5,735 nt of DNA from an uncultured Eubacteriales bacterium (lineage in GTDB: Bacteria; Bacillota; Clostridia; Christensenellales; Borkfalkiaceae), in assembly GCA_958405585.1 (NCBI GenBank), contig CATYEP010000125.1, positions 1 to 5,735 on the forward strand. Direction: 5' to 3'. Under the pieces are notes generated by a model. That model was not told the origin of the DNA. It searched no databases and saw nothing but the letters and a program-made list of their open reading frames with translations. This document shows, piece after piece, positions 1-5,735 of the stretch (position 1 is the stretch's first letter; each line of letters starts with the position of its first letter). A program made the position numbers and the translations under genes.

Positions 1-60
1 GCCTTGCCATAAACACTTTGATTTTTGACCGAATGCCTTAAAATTTTGCGCGAAACAGAC

Positions 61-98
61 GTCCGCCGCCCGACGCAAAATTGCGTCGGGCGGCGGAC
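61..98. terminator. Perfect 18-bp GC-rich hairpin, probable terminator of the natAB-like operon
   Basis: The left arm GTCCGCCGCCCGACGCAA (61-78) is the exact reverse complement of 81-98, leaving only AA between the arms; in practice the loop would be about 4 nt. Flanking AGAC (57-60) and GTCT (100-103) can extend the stem past a bulged G. It starts 12 bases beyond the stop codon of the minus-strand permease, so it most likely ends that operon. On the minus strand the downstream tract is only moderately T-rich (GTCTGTTT). On the plus strand GGTCTTTT follows, so it could also stop a plus-strand gene entering from the left. A bidirectional terminator is the best reading. Confidence 0.75.
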
Positions 99-109
99 GG
101 TCTTTTAAA

Positions 110-1291
110 TTACTTTTTGAACATTACTTTTTCGCTCTTAAACATTTTTGTAAGGATGAAAACCAAAAGAACTATATACACGGCATTGCTGACAAGTGTC
201 ACCAAAAGGCTAAGCGGAGAAAACTGCATGGAAAAAATCTGCGACATGACCTGAACACAATTATAGATCGGGATGAAATACACGGGCAATACATTGACGA
301 CCCCGAACATCATCGACGACAATCCCAAAACCATGACCAGAATCATGACGGGAACGGCAAAGGTTGTCGCTTCTTTCACACTTTTTGCAAAAGCAGATAA
401 GATGGAAATGAGAGAGACGATCAAAAGCACAGCCGAAAGCATTACGGCAAACAGCGCAAAATATGAACCTGCCGAATATGCCGCAAACATATCACCGATA
501 CTTCCGCCCATCAGTTTCGGCATGGATAAAAACGTACCGATAAATGAACCGATCGCCGACAGTGCCGACAATACCGACAGCGCCGCGATTTTGCCTACCA
601 CAAGCTCACTCCTCTTGATAGGCGTAACCAGTAAAGTTGCGATCGTACCGCGTTCTTTTTCTCCTGCAATGGATTCGGGTGCGATCCCCATGCAGGCACT
701 GTACAAAAAAGTCAGAATCAGGAACGGAAGCAGCATCGAATAGTAAGATGCCGTTGTTTCCTGCGCCGTCGAAACATCCCCGCTTTGCGCAAAATTCACA
801 TTGTACAGCCCTGTCATCGAATCTTCCGCTTCGTCAAAGAGCGCCGTCACCAAACTGTACGCCGACAACGACTGCGTATCCGCCGAATTATAGCGAACAA
901 CGATATTGGGACGCTCCTCCGTCGGCTTACCAACCGCCAAATCCGCATCAAAATTTTCGGGGAATATGATCAGAATCTGAAAATCCCCCGCTTTCAGCTG
1001 GGACGTCAGTGTATCGATCGATTCCTGTGAGTTATCTTCCACATATTCAAAAATAAGCCCGGACTCACTGCCGCTCTCTTCCGACGCCTGATCAAAAACA
1101 GGCGTAAAAAATTCGGAAGGATTCACGACCTGTACGAGCGAAACTTTATCCCCTTCATAAAATACCGAACCGAGCAGCGAATACAGTACAAAAATCAGAA
1201 GACCCGGCAATATCAAAGTTCCGATCACAAGCCGCTTGTCTTTAAAAAACCGCGCAAATTCCTTGCGGACGATCGTCAGTATGTTTTTCAT
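110..1291 (-). CDS. natB: NatB-like ABC-2 family transporter permease
   Basis: This is the membrane subunit of an ABC-2 type exporter and the likely partner of the ATPase encoded just upstream. The 393-residue product is close to the length of Bacillus NatB. It starts with a basic cytoplasmic segment (residues 1-20) and a first membrane helix (about 21-43). An extracytoplasmic domain of roughly 140 residues follows (44-182), then a membrane block with helices near 183-205, 235-256, 274-300, 308-330 and 360-382. The cytoplasmic stretch after the second helix (about 206-234) contains ESIAGEKERGTIATLLVTP, the conserved coupling motif of NatB/ABC2_membrane_3 permeases. The start ATG overlaps the ATPase stop codon (ATGA), which points to translational coupling; GGGAG lies 4 nt upstream inside the ATPase gene. 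NatAB in Bacillus subtilis exports sodium, but related pairs handle other substrates, so the family is secure and the substrate is not. Confidence 0.9.
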   Translation of the reverse strand: MKNILTIVRKEFARFFKDKRLVIGTLILPGLLIFVLYSLLGSVFYEGDKVSLVQVVNPSEFFTPVFDQASEESGSESGLIFEYVEDNSQESIDTLTSQLKAGDFQILIIFPENFDADLAVGKPTEERPNIVVRYNSADTQSLSAYSLVTALFDEAEDSMTGLYNVNFAQSGDVSTAQETTASYYSMLLPFLILTFLYSACMGIAPESIAGEKERGTIATLLVTPIKRSELVVGKIAALSVLSALSAIGSFIGTFLSMPKLMGGSIGDMFAAYSAGSYFALFAVMLSAVLLIVSLISILSAFAKSVKEATTFAVPVMILVMVLGLSSMMFGVVNVLPVYFIPIYNCVQVMSQIFSMQFSPLSLLVTLVSNAVYIVLLVFILTKMFKSEKVMFKK

Positions 1292-2061
1292 TCTTCTCCC
1301 GCCGTCTCCTTGTATATTTCAAAAAATGCGTCTTCCAACGTTTTTTCACCGCGAATCTCATCCAGCGTCCCTTCTTTCACCATCTTTCCGCCAATGATGA
1401 TTCCAACCCGGTCGCACAGTTTTTCCACCAGCGAAAAAATATGCGTGGATATAACGATACTTTTCCCTTGTCCTTTCAATTCCGCAAGGAAATCCGTCAC
1501 GACCTTTGCCGTCAACACATCCAAACCGTTCGTAGGCTCGTCAAACACGATCACCTCCGGATCATGAATGATCGAGATCACAAGCGAAACTTTCTGCTTC
1601 ATACCTGTGGACAAATCCCCTACTTTCACTTCCGCAAAACGATCTATTCCGAATTTTTCAAACAGTACCTGACGCCTATTCTGTATGACGTCATCCGATA
1701 ATCCGTGCAATCTTCCGAAAAAAGTAAAAAGATACGCCGGCGTAAAAAAGTCTTCCAGTTTCAGTTCGCTCGTCAGAAATCCGATCGATGAGCGAACTTT
1801 TTCCGCCTCGCGCGAAACCTCATGCCCCGCTATATATGCTTCCCCGGAATCCGCCTTGATCAGCGTTGCCAGGATTCGAAGCATCGTCGTTTTCCCCGCG
1901 CCGTTCGGCCCCAGCAAACCATAAATCTGCCCTTCATATGCCGTAAAAGACAAGCCGTCCAACGCGACCTTTTTATTGCTGCGGGTCTTCTCGATCGCCA
2001 TCTGCCGCCTGGAAAGCGTGAATGTCTTCCGTACATCCAGCGCCCGGATCATTTCCTGCAT
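1288..2061 (-). CDS. natA: NatA-like ABC transporter ATP-binding protein
   Basis: This is the cytoplasmic ATPase that should power the NatB-like permease encoded immediately downstream. The 257-residue protein has Walker A GPNGAGKT (residues 51-58), signature LSTGMKQ (150-156), Walker B IVFDEP (171-176, catalytic Glu175), D-loop GLD (179-181) and switch His207 in STH. In place of the usual Q-loop glutamine it reads IGFLTSELKL (93-102), as I recall is typical of NatA relatives (COG4555-like). Residues 15-31 form a basic insertion before the core fold. The first ATG is preferred because AAAGGAG sits 6 nt upstream; a second ATG at codon 4 has no comparable site. It is the first gene of the operon, read from a consensus promoter at 2095-2123, and its stop overlaps the permease start by 4 bp. 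The ATPase assignment is very firm; the NatA subfamily is well supported, and sodium as the substrate is unproven. Confidence 0.93.
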   Translation of the reverse strand: MQEMIRALDVRKTFTLSRRQMAIEKTRSNKKVALDGLSFTAYEGQIYGLLGPNGAGKTTMLRILATLIKADSGEAYIAGHEVSREAEKVRSSIGFLTSELKLEDFFTPAYLFTFFGRLHGLSDDVIQNRRQVLFEKFGIDRFAEVKVGDLSTGMKQKVSLVISIIHDPEVIVFDEPTNGLDVLTAKVVTDFLAELKGQGKSIVISTHIFSLVEKLCDRVGIIIGGKMVKEGTLDEIRGEKTLEDAFFEIYKETAGEE

Positions 2062-2067
2062 AAATCG

Positions 2068-2074
2068 CTCCTTT
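2068..2074 (-). promoter_or_regulatory. Ribosome binding site of the NatA-like gene
   Basis: AAAGGAG on the minus strand lies 6 nt before the ATG at 2061-2059. It is a strong match to the anti-Shine-Dalgarno sequence and selects the first methionine over the ATG at codon 4. Confidence 0.85.
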
Positions 2075-2094
2075 CCCTTAATTTTTTCGGAATC

Positions 2095-2123
2095 ATTATA
2101 AAATATTACGCTTATATTGTCAA
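2095..2123 (-). promoter_or_regulatory. Perfect consensus sigma-A/sigma-70 promoter for the natAB-like operon
   Basis: On the minus strand TTGACA (2123-2118) and TATAAT (2100-2095) are separated by exactly 17 bp, so both hexamers match the consensus at all six positions. Transcription should begin near 2088, giving a leader of about 27 nt before the ATPase start. A promoter this strong is expected to be highly active unless it is repressed. It fires away from the plus-strand promoter at 2175-2203. Confidence 0.88.
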
Positions 2124-2144
2124 GCTTTAGCTCTATGTACTCCC

Positions 2145-2160
2145 GACATTTTAAACCGTC
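2145..2160. promoter_or_regulatory. Candidate operator: imperfect palindrome between the divergent promoters
   Basis: GAC-AT-TTTAAA-CC-GTC is a 16-bp dyad in which 12 of 16 positions are symmetric. It lies in the 51-bp gap between the two -35 boxes, starting 22 bp from the natAB-like one and ending 15 bp from the fusion-gene one. A bound dimeric regulator could influence both promoters. A shorter dyad, ATGT-N7-ACAT (2135-2149), overlaps it, and TTCCGGAA (2164-2171) sits beside the plus-strand -35 box. Short dyads are common in AT-rich DNA, so this is only a candidate and no regulator gene is visible. Confidence 0.3.
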
Positions 2161-2174
2161 ATTTTCCGGAATAC

Positions 2175-2203
2175 TTGACGCATCCTAAAAGTTATAGTAT
2201 AAT
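2175..2203 (+). promoter_or_regulatory. Near-consensus sigma-A/sigma-70 promoter for the MacB-like fusion gene
   Basis: TTGACG (2175-2180, five of six matches) and TATAAT (2198-2203, six of six) are separated by 17 bp. Transcription should start near 2210, giving a leader of about 25 nt that contains the ribosome binding site. The -35 box is directly preceded by the small palindrome TTCCGGAA (2164-2171). Confidence 0.87.
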
Positions 2204-2222
2204 AATTTGGCATATTAAAATG

Positions 2223-2228
2223 AAGGAG
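2223..2228 (+). promoter_or_regulatory. Ribosome binding site of the MacB-like fusion gene
   Basis: AAGGAG lies 7 nt before the ATG at 2236, which is near-ideal spacing and fixes the start of the long plus-strand gene. Confidence 0.88.
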
Positions 2229-2235
2229 CTGTAAG

Positions 2236-5200
2236 ATGCTGGAAATTAAAAACCTGACAAAGGTTTATAAAACAAAAGGCGGCGCTCCCGTTCATGCCCT
2301 GGACGGAGTTTCCATTACTTTCGAAGAAAAGGGAATGGTCTTTCTTCTCGGTAAATCCGGGAGCGGTAAATCTACTCTGCTGAATCTGTGCGGCGGGCTT
2401 GACTCTCCCGATTCCGGCGAGATCATTATCAAAGGCAGAAGCAGCAAAGATTTTTCGCAATCGGATTTTGACAGTTATCGCAATACGTTTATCGGATTTG
2501 TTTTCCAGGAATACAACATTCTGAATGAATTTTCGGTGGAAGACAATATTGCGCTGGCGCTCGAACTGCAGGGCAAAAACAAGGATAAGTCGCGCGTTCA
2601 GGAAATTTTAAAACAGGTCGAACTGGAAAATTTCGCAAAACGCAAACCCAATACTCTTTCCGGCGGACAGAAACAGCGCGTTGCCATCGCCCGCGCCCTC
2701 GTAAAAAATCCCGAAATCATCATGGCGGACGAACCGACAGGCGCCCTTGATTCCAATACCGGCAAGCAGGTTTTCGACACCTTGAAAAAATTATCGGCGG
2801 ACAAGCTCGTCATTGTCGTGTCCCACGATCGCGAATTTGCCGAAATTTACGGCGACCGCATTATCGAACTCAAAGACGGAAAAATTATCTCCGATGTTAC
2901 GAAAACACAGATCGCCGCCAAAAAGACCAGCGACAATCTCTCTTTCATCGGCGACGATACCATTTCCGTCAAAGACGGGGCTGCGCTTACCGATTCCGAC
3001 CTGAAGCGCATCCGTGATTTTTTGGCGTCCGCTCATGGAAATGTACTCCTATCCTGCGGCAAAAAAGAGATCGATGACTTCAAAAAAGCTGCACGTATCG
3101 ATGAAAACAATGCACGCGAAGCCTTCCGCAACACGCGCGACGACGACATCGAAAAGCACACCTACACGCGCGAGGACAGCCGGTTCATCCGCTCCAAGCT
3201 CCCCGCCCGTCATGCGATCCGTATCGGGGCAAGCAGCATGAGAGTCAAGCCTTTCCGACTCTTCTTCACCATTCTGCTCTCGTTCATTGCTTTTACCATG
3301 TTCGGATTGTTCTCTACTCTCACTTTCTACGACGAAAATTCCGTGCACGCCCAAACTCTCGAAGACGCGGGGTATGAATACCTGGGCATCGCCAAAGAAT
3401 ACCGCTATACCCGCTTTTACAATTATGGCGACGGCGAACATTCGTACGAATCGACGGGAAAGGCTAAATTTACGCCTTCCGAACTTGCCGAATACAAACA
3501 AAGATACGGCGCAGCCGCGGGTGCTTACGGCGAAGAAAACCGTACATACTCCATCACAAATACAGGATCCCGTTCATCCGATAACCAATATTACAATTCT
3601 TCCTTCGGGTTGTTCATCGAAACCGAACCGCAGCAGGATATGTTCCGTCTGCTCACCGATACGGATCTCTCCGCACTCGGCAAAAACGACGTCGTCATTT
3701 CTTCCTATCTCTTCGATTCTCTGAAAAACTGCAAGCTCTTCGATATTTCCAACAACCAGGAAATTACCCTCGAAAATTATTCGGATATCATCGGCAAACA
3801 ACTCGGCATCAGCGCCAACGGTTCCTTCCAAGTGACCGTAAAAGGCGTATTCAGCGCCGATATGCCTTCAAAATACGACCCCTTGAAAGAAGTTCAACAA
3901 CTTACCTCTGCGCAGGATTATACACTCGCAAGTTCGCTTCAGAAAGAACTTTCCACCAACGTCTGCTGCGCAATGCTCGTCGGAACTTCCTTTTATGCGG
4001 CCAATTCCTCCTACATCGGCAATTCCGATTCCAACACTCCCGTAAATATTTTCAACAACATGAAATCCGGATTATATTTACAAAACAACGAGTCGGAAAA
4101 CTTCGGCGAAAATATCATGAGCTTTTATTCGATCGCTCCCTTCAACAAAGATAAGACAAACTACCTACAATCTTTATACCTCTTTGAAGATAAATCTTCC
4201 CTCGCCGACGATGAAATCGTGGTACCTTTTTCTGTCATCGAATACTTGCTCCAGAACTCGTCTTACATACAAAACCTGCAGCAGGATTTTTATGAAAAAT
4301 ACTACGATCAAATCGCACAGGAAGCCGAACACAGCGAAGAGTACAAACAAATCTATCAAAACTATTATTCAAACAATTATCAAACCCAGTACGAAAACTT
4401 CTACAACCAAAAAGAAAGCGAACTTCGCCAAAAGTTTTACGAAGAATATATGGCAAGCGGCGGCGAATCACAGAAAGCCGACGCTTACGTGGAAGAACAA
4501 CTGAAAAATTCTGTTACAGAAATCGAATCGTTCGCCAAAGAATCTGCAGAAGCGGAAATCAAAAATATGGCATCTTACGATCTTGATTCTTTGATCTCTT
4601 CGTTATTTAATGAAAGATACAACCAAAAGCAATCGGAAATCGAAAACGCGATCCGCTGTCTGAGTTCGGGCGAATACATCGACTACGAAACAGGAAATTG
4701 GATCACGGCGAGCAAAGAGGATATAGACAAAGCGCTCGAAACCGTGCTCGCATTTTTGGAAGAATACCAGATCACGCTTCCCTCGCTGAATCTCCTCAAC
4801 GAAAGTCAAACCAATATCGGCTCATACAAAATCGCAGGATTTTTCTACGGCTTCGACATGCGGAATTATTCAAGCGGAGTATTCTTTTCCGAACAAGTAT
4901 ATCAGCAGCTGTACGACCGCTATGCGGACGATGCGGGATATTCGGAAAGGATCGAAACAAAATACGAATACTCCCCCGAAGAATGCTTCTCATACATCAT
5001 TTTCTCGTTTCCCGACCGCACGGCTTTAAACAGCCTCGTTGCAGGGAACGGCGTACCCGACGATCATGACGTTATGTACACCCTTAACACGGCCGTTTCC
5101 TTGTCGCTCGAAACTATAAACTTTACGATCCAAAGCATGGAACAGGTCTTTTTATGGATTGGCATTGTAATGGCGGTCTTCTCCATGCTGCTCTTGTTCA

Positions 5201-5535
5201 ATTTCATTTCCGTTTCCATCACTTACAAGAAAAAGGAAATCGGGATCCTACGTGCCGTCGGCGCACGAAGCACGGACGTGTTTAAAATTTTCTTCTCCGA
5301 ATCGACAATTATTGCAGGCATCTGCTTTATTCTTGCGGTCATTGCAAGTTTCATCCTCTGCGACGTCCTGAATAATCTGATCGCTTCCGCTTTGTCCGCT
5401 TCTTTGCTGGTGTTCGGCCCCTATTCCCTGCTCCTTATGCTTGGGATCGCTGTCGTTACTTCTTTCATTGCGACCTTCCTGCCCGTTTATAGTATTGCAA
5501 AGAAGAAACCTGTGGAAAGCATCCGCGCTCTGTAA
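2236..5535 (+). CDS. MacB/FtsX-type ABC transporter ATPase-permease fusion with a very large extracytoplasmic domain
   Basis: This 1099-residue protein combines an ATPase and a permease. Residues 1-222 are a LolD/MacB-class ATPase: Walker A GKSGSGKS (39-46), Q-loop Gln91, signature LSGGQKQ (141-147), Walker B IIMADEP (161-167, catalytic Glu166), D-loop ALD (170-172) and switch His197. A charged linker (about 223-339) leads to the first membrane helix (340-364). Residues 365-968 are extracytoplasmic, about 600 residues against roughly 240 in E. coli MacB. Helices near 969-991, 1018-1042 and 1058-1084 follow, with the FtsX/MacB signature KKKEIGILRAVGA (998-1010) and the typical family ending KKPVESIRAL. 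This is type VII ABC architecture: ATP hydrolysis is transmitted to an external domain, as in MacB, LolCDE and FtsEX. Likely roles are efflux or resistance to antimicrobial peptides, lipoprotein handling or cell-wall control; the sequence does not decide among them. Residues 672-860 hold a helical Tyr/Gln/Glu-rich insertion. No frameshift or broken motif is seen. The gene appears monocistronic, with hairpins downstream. Confidence 0.93.
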   Translation: MLEIKNLTKVYKTKGGAPVHALDGVSITFEEKGMVFLLGKSGSGKSTLLNLCGGLDSPDSGEIIIKGRSSKDFSQSDFDSYRNTFIGFVFQEYNILNEFSVEDNIALALELQGKNKDKSRVQEILKQVELENFAKRKPNTLSGGQKQRVAIARALVKNPEIIMADEPTGALDSNTGKQVFDTLKKLSADKLVIVVSHDREFAEIYGDRIIELKDGKIISDVTKTQIAAKKTSDNLSFIGDDTISVKDGAALTDSDLKRIRDFLASAHGNVLLSCGKKEIDDFKKAARIDENNAREAFRNTRDDDIEKHTYTREDSRFIRSKLPARHAIRIGASSMRVKPFRLFFTILLSFIAFTMFGLFSTLTFYDENSVHAQTLEDAGYEYLGIAKEYRYTRFYNYGDGEHSYESTGKAKFTPSELAEYKQRYGAAAGAYGEENRTYSITNTGSRSSDNQYYNSSFGLFIETEPQQDMFRLLTDTDLSALGKNDVVISSYLFDSLKNCKLFDISNNQEITLENYSDIIGKQLGISANGSFQVTVKGVFSADMPSKYDPLKEVQQLTSAQDYTLASSLQKELSTNVCCAMLVGTSFYAANSSYIGNSDSNTPVNIFNNMKSGLYLQNNESENFGENIMSFYSIAPFNKDKTNYLQSLYLFEDKSSLADDEIVVPFSVIEYLLQNSSYIQNLQQDFYEKYYDQIAQEAEHSEEYKQIYQNYYSNNYQTQYENFYNQKESELRQKFYEEYMASGGESQKADAYVEEQLKNSVTEIESFAKESAEAEIKNMASYDLDSLISSLFNERYNQKQSEIENAIRCLSSGEYIDYETGNWITASKEDIDKALETVLAFLEEYQITLPSLNLLNESQTNIGSYKIAGFFYGFDMRNYSSGVFFSEQVYQQLYDRYADDAGYSERIETKYEYSPEECFSYIIFSFPDRTALNSLVAGNGVPDDHDVMYTLNTAVSLSLETINFTIQSMEQVFLWIGIVMAVFSMLLLFNFISVSITYKKKEIGILRAVGARSTDVFKIFFSESTIIAGICFILAVIASFILCDVLNNLIASALSASLLVFGPYSLLLMLGIAVVTSFIATFLPVYSIAKKKPVESIRAL

Positions 5536-5627
5536 TTTTTTCAGATCTTTTTCCTTCCTGTATGCCGATGACGGATTGCTTCATCCTTTTGACGGATACC
5601 ACTTAGCTTCAGAGGAAAACAAATACA

Positions 5628-5670
5628 ACGCGGCTCGGACGCGCAACTATTTTGGGCGTCCGAGCCGCGT
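5628..5670. terminator. 15-bp GC-rich hairpin downstream of the fusion gene
   Basis: ACGCGGCTCGGACGC (5628-5642) pairs perfectly with 5656-5670 around a 13-nt loop. On the plus strand the tract after the stem is only GCTTTAT, a weak terminator tail. On the minus strand the stem is followed by TGTATTTGTTTTCC, which is more T-rich. It could therefore stop the fusion-gene transcript, a minus-strand gene entering from the right, or both. It begins 93 bases beyond the fusion gene's stop codon, and I see no other feature in that gap. Confidence 0.6.
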
Positions 5671-5685
5671 GCTTTATACGAAAAA

Positions 5686-5724
5686 CCGCCTGTCGGCGCC
5701 GATAAAAACTGGGACCACAGGCGG
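5686..5724 (-). terminator. Second hairpin, an intrinsic terminator best oriented for a minus-strand gene beyond the right edge
   Basis: CCGCCTGT (5686-5693) pairs with ACAGGCGG (5717-5724) around a 23-nt loop that contains its own palindrome, CGGCGCCG (5695-5702). Read on the minus strand, the stem is followed directly by TTTTT (5685-5681), the classic intrinsic terminator form. On the plus strand GGG and then TTTT follow the stem, so it may also act in that direction. It suggests that a minus-strand gene ends just outside the window. Confidence 0.6.
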
Positions 5725-5735
5725 GGGTTTTACAA

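Noticed and set aside
1..60. Possible end of a plus-strand gene (open frame to TAA at 39-41) or start of a minus-strand gene (ATG at 10-8).
   Set aside because: Too few codons are visible to judge coding potential, and there is no clear ribosome binding site for the minus-strand ATG.
273..743. 156-residue open frame on the plus strand opposite the NatB-like gene.
   Set aside because: The opposite strand encodes a clear permease with the ESIAGEKERGT motif and membrane helices. The plus-strand frame has no membrane pattern, domain or ribosome binding site.
2220..2234. Four-codon mini-ORF (Met-Lys-Glu-Leu-stop) ending one base before the fusion gene's ATG, a possible upstream leader peptide.
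   Set aside because: It has no ribosome binding site of its own, and its codons are simply the AAGGAG site of the real gene preceded by a chance ATG.
2062..2235. Possible riboswitch or long regulatory leader in the divergent intergenic region.
   Set aside because: Predicted start sites leave leaders of only about 25-27 nt on each side, too short for a riboswitch or attenuator.
3049..3501. 150-residue open frame on the minus strand inside the fusion gene.
   Set aside because: It lies wholly inside a gene with a strong promoter, a good ribosome binding site and intact family motifs. Its translation has low-complexity charged sequence and no recognisable domain, so it is an antisense shadow.
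5570..5597. GACGGAT occurs twice, 21 bp apart, after the fusion gene, with short GATG/CATC complementarity.
   Set aside because: Two 7-bp copies in about 90 bases of spacer do not support a repeat element or an attachment site, and no stable stem forms.

Overview
The window holds three complete protein genes in two divergent transcription units, and all three encode ABC transporter components. Codon use, strong AAGGAG-type ribosome binding sites, consensus housekeeping promoters and GC-rich hairpin terminators in moderately AT-rich spacers suggest a Bacillota genome. The style of the long fused ABC protein suggests Clostridia, perhaps a gut lineage near Christensenellales. This placement is inference; there is no rRNA or phylogenetic marker in the window.

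Layout. Positions 1-109 are intergenic and contain a perfect 18-bp hairpin. Positions 110-2061 (minus strand) are a two-gene operon: a NatA-like ATPase followed by a NatB-like ABC-2 permease, with a 4-bp ATGA stop/start overlap. Positions 2062-2235 are a compact divergent regulatory region. It has two back-to-back promoters, each with 17-bp spacing and a perfect TATAAT box, and about 51 bp between their -35 boxes that includes an imperfect 16-bp palindrome. Positions 2236-5535 (plus strand) encode a 1099-residue MacB/FtsX-type ATPase-permease fusion. Positions 5536-5735 are intergenic and carry two hairpins. The T-runs flanking them on the minus strand suggest that a gene beyond the right edge converges on this region.

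How the genes work together. The NatA/NatB-like pair should form an ABC-2 exporter. The large fused protein has an N-terminal ATPase, one membrane helix, an extracytoplasmic domain of about 600 residues, then three membrane helices with the FtsX/MacB signature. That is the layout of type VII ABC mechanotransmission proteins, which act on substrates outside the membrane. The shared divergent control region suggests coordinated expression, for example under envelope stress or antimicrobial exposure, but no regulator or sensor kinase is present to confirm this.

The most unusual element is in the extracytoplasmic domain of the fusion protein: a roughly 190-residue, mostly helical, Tyr/Gln/Glu-rich insertion. 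It contains six tyrosines spaced exactly four residues apart.
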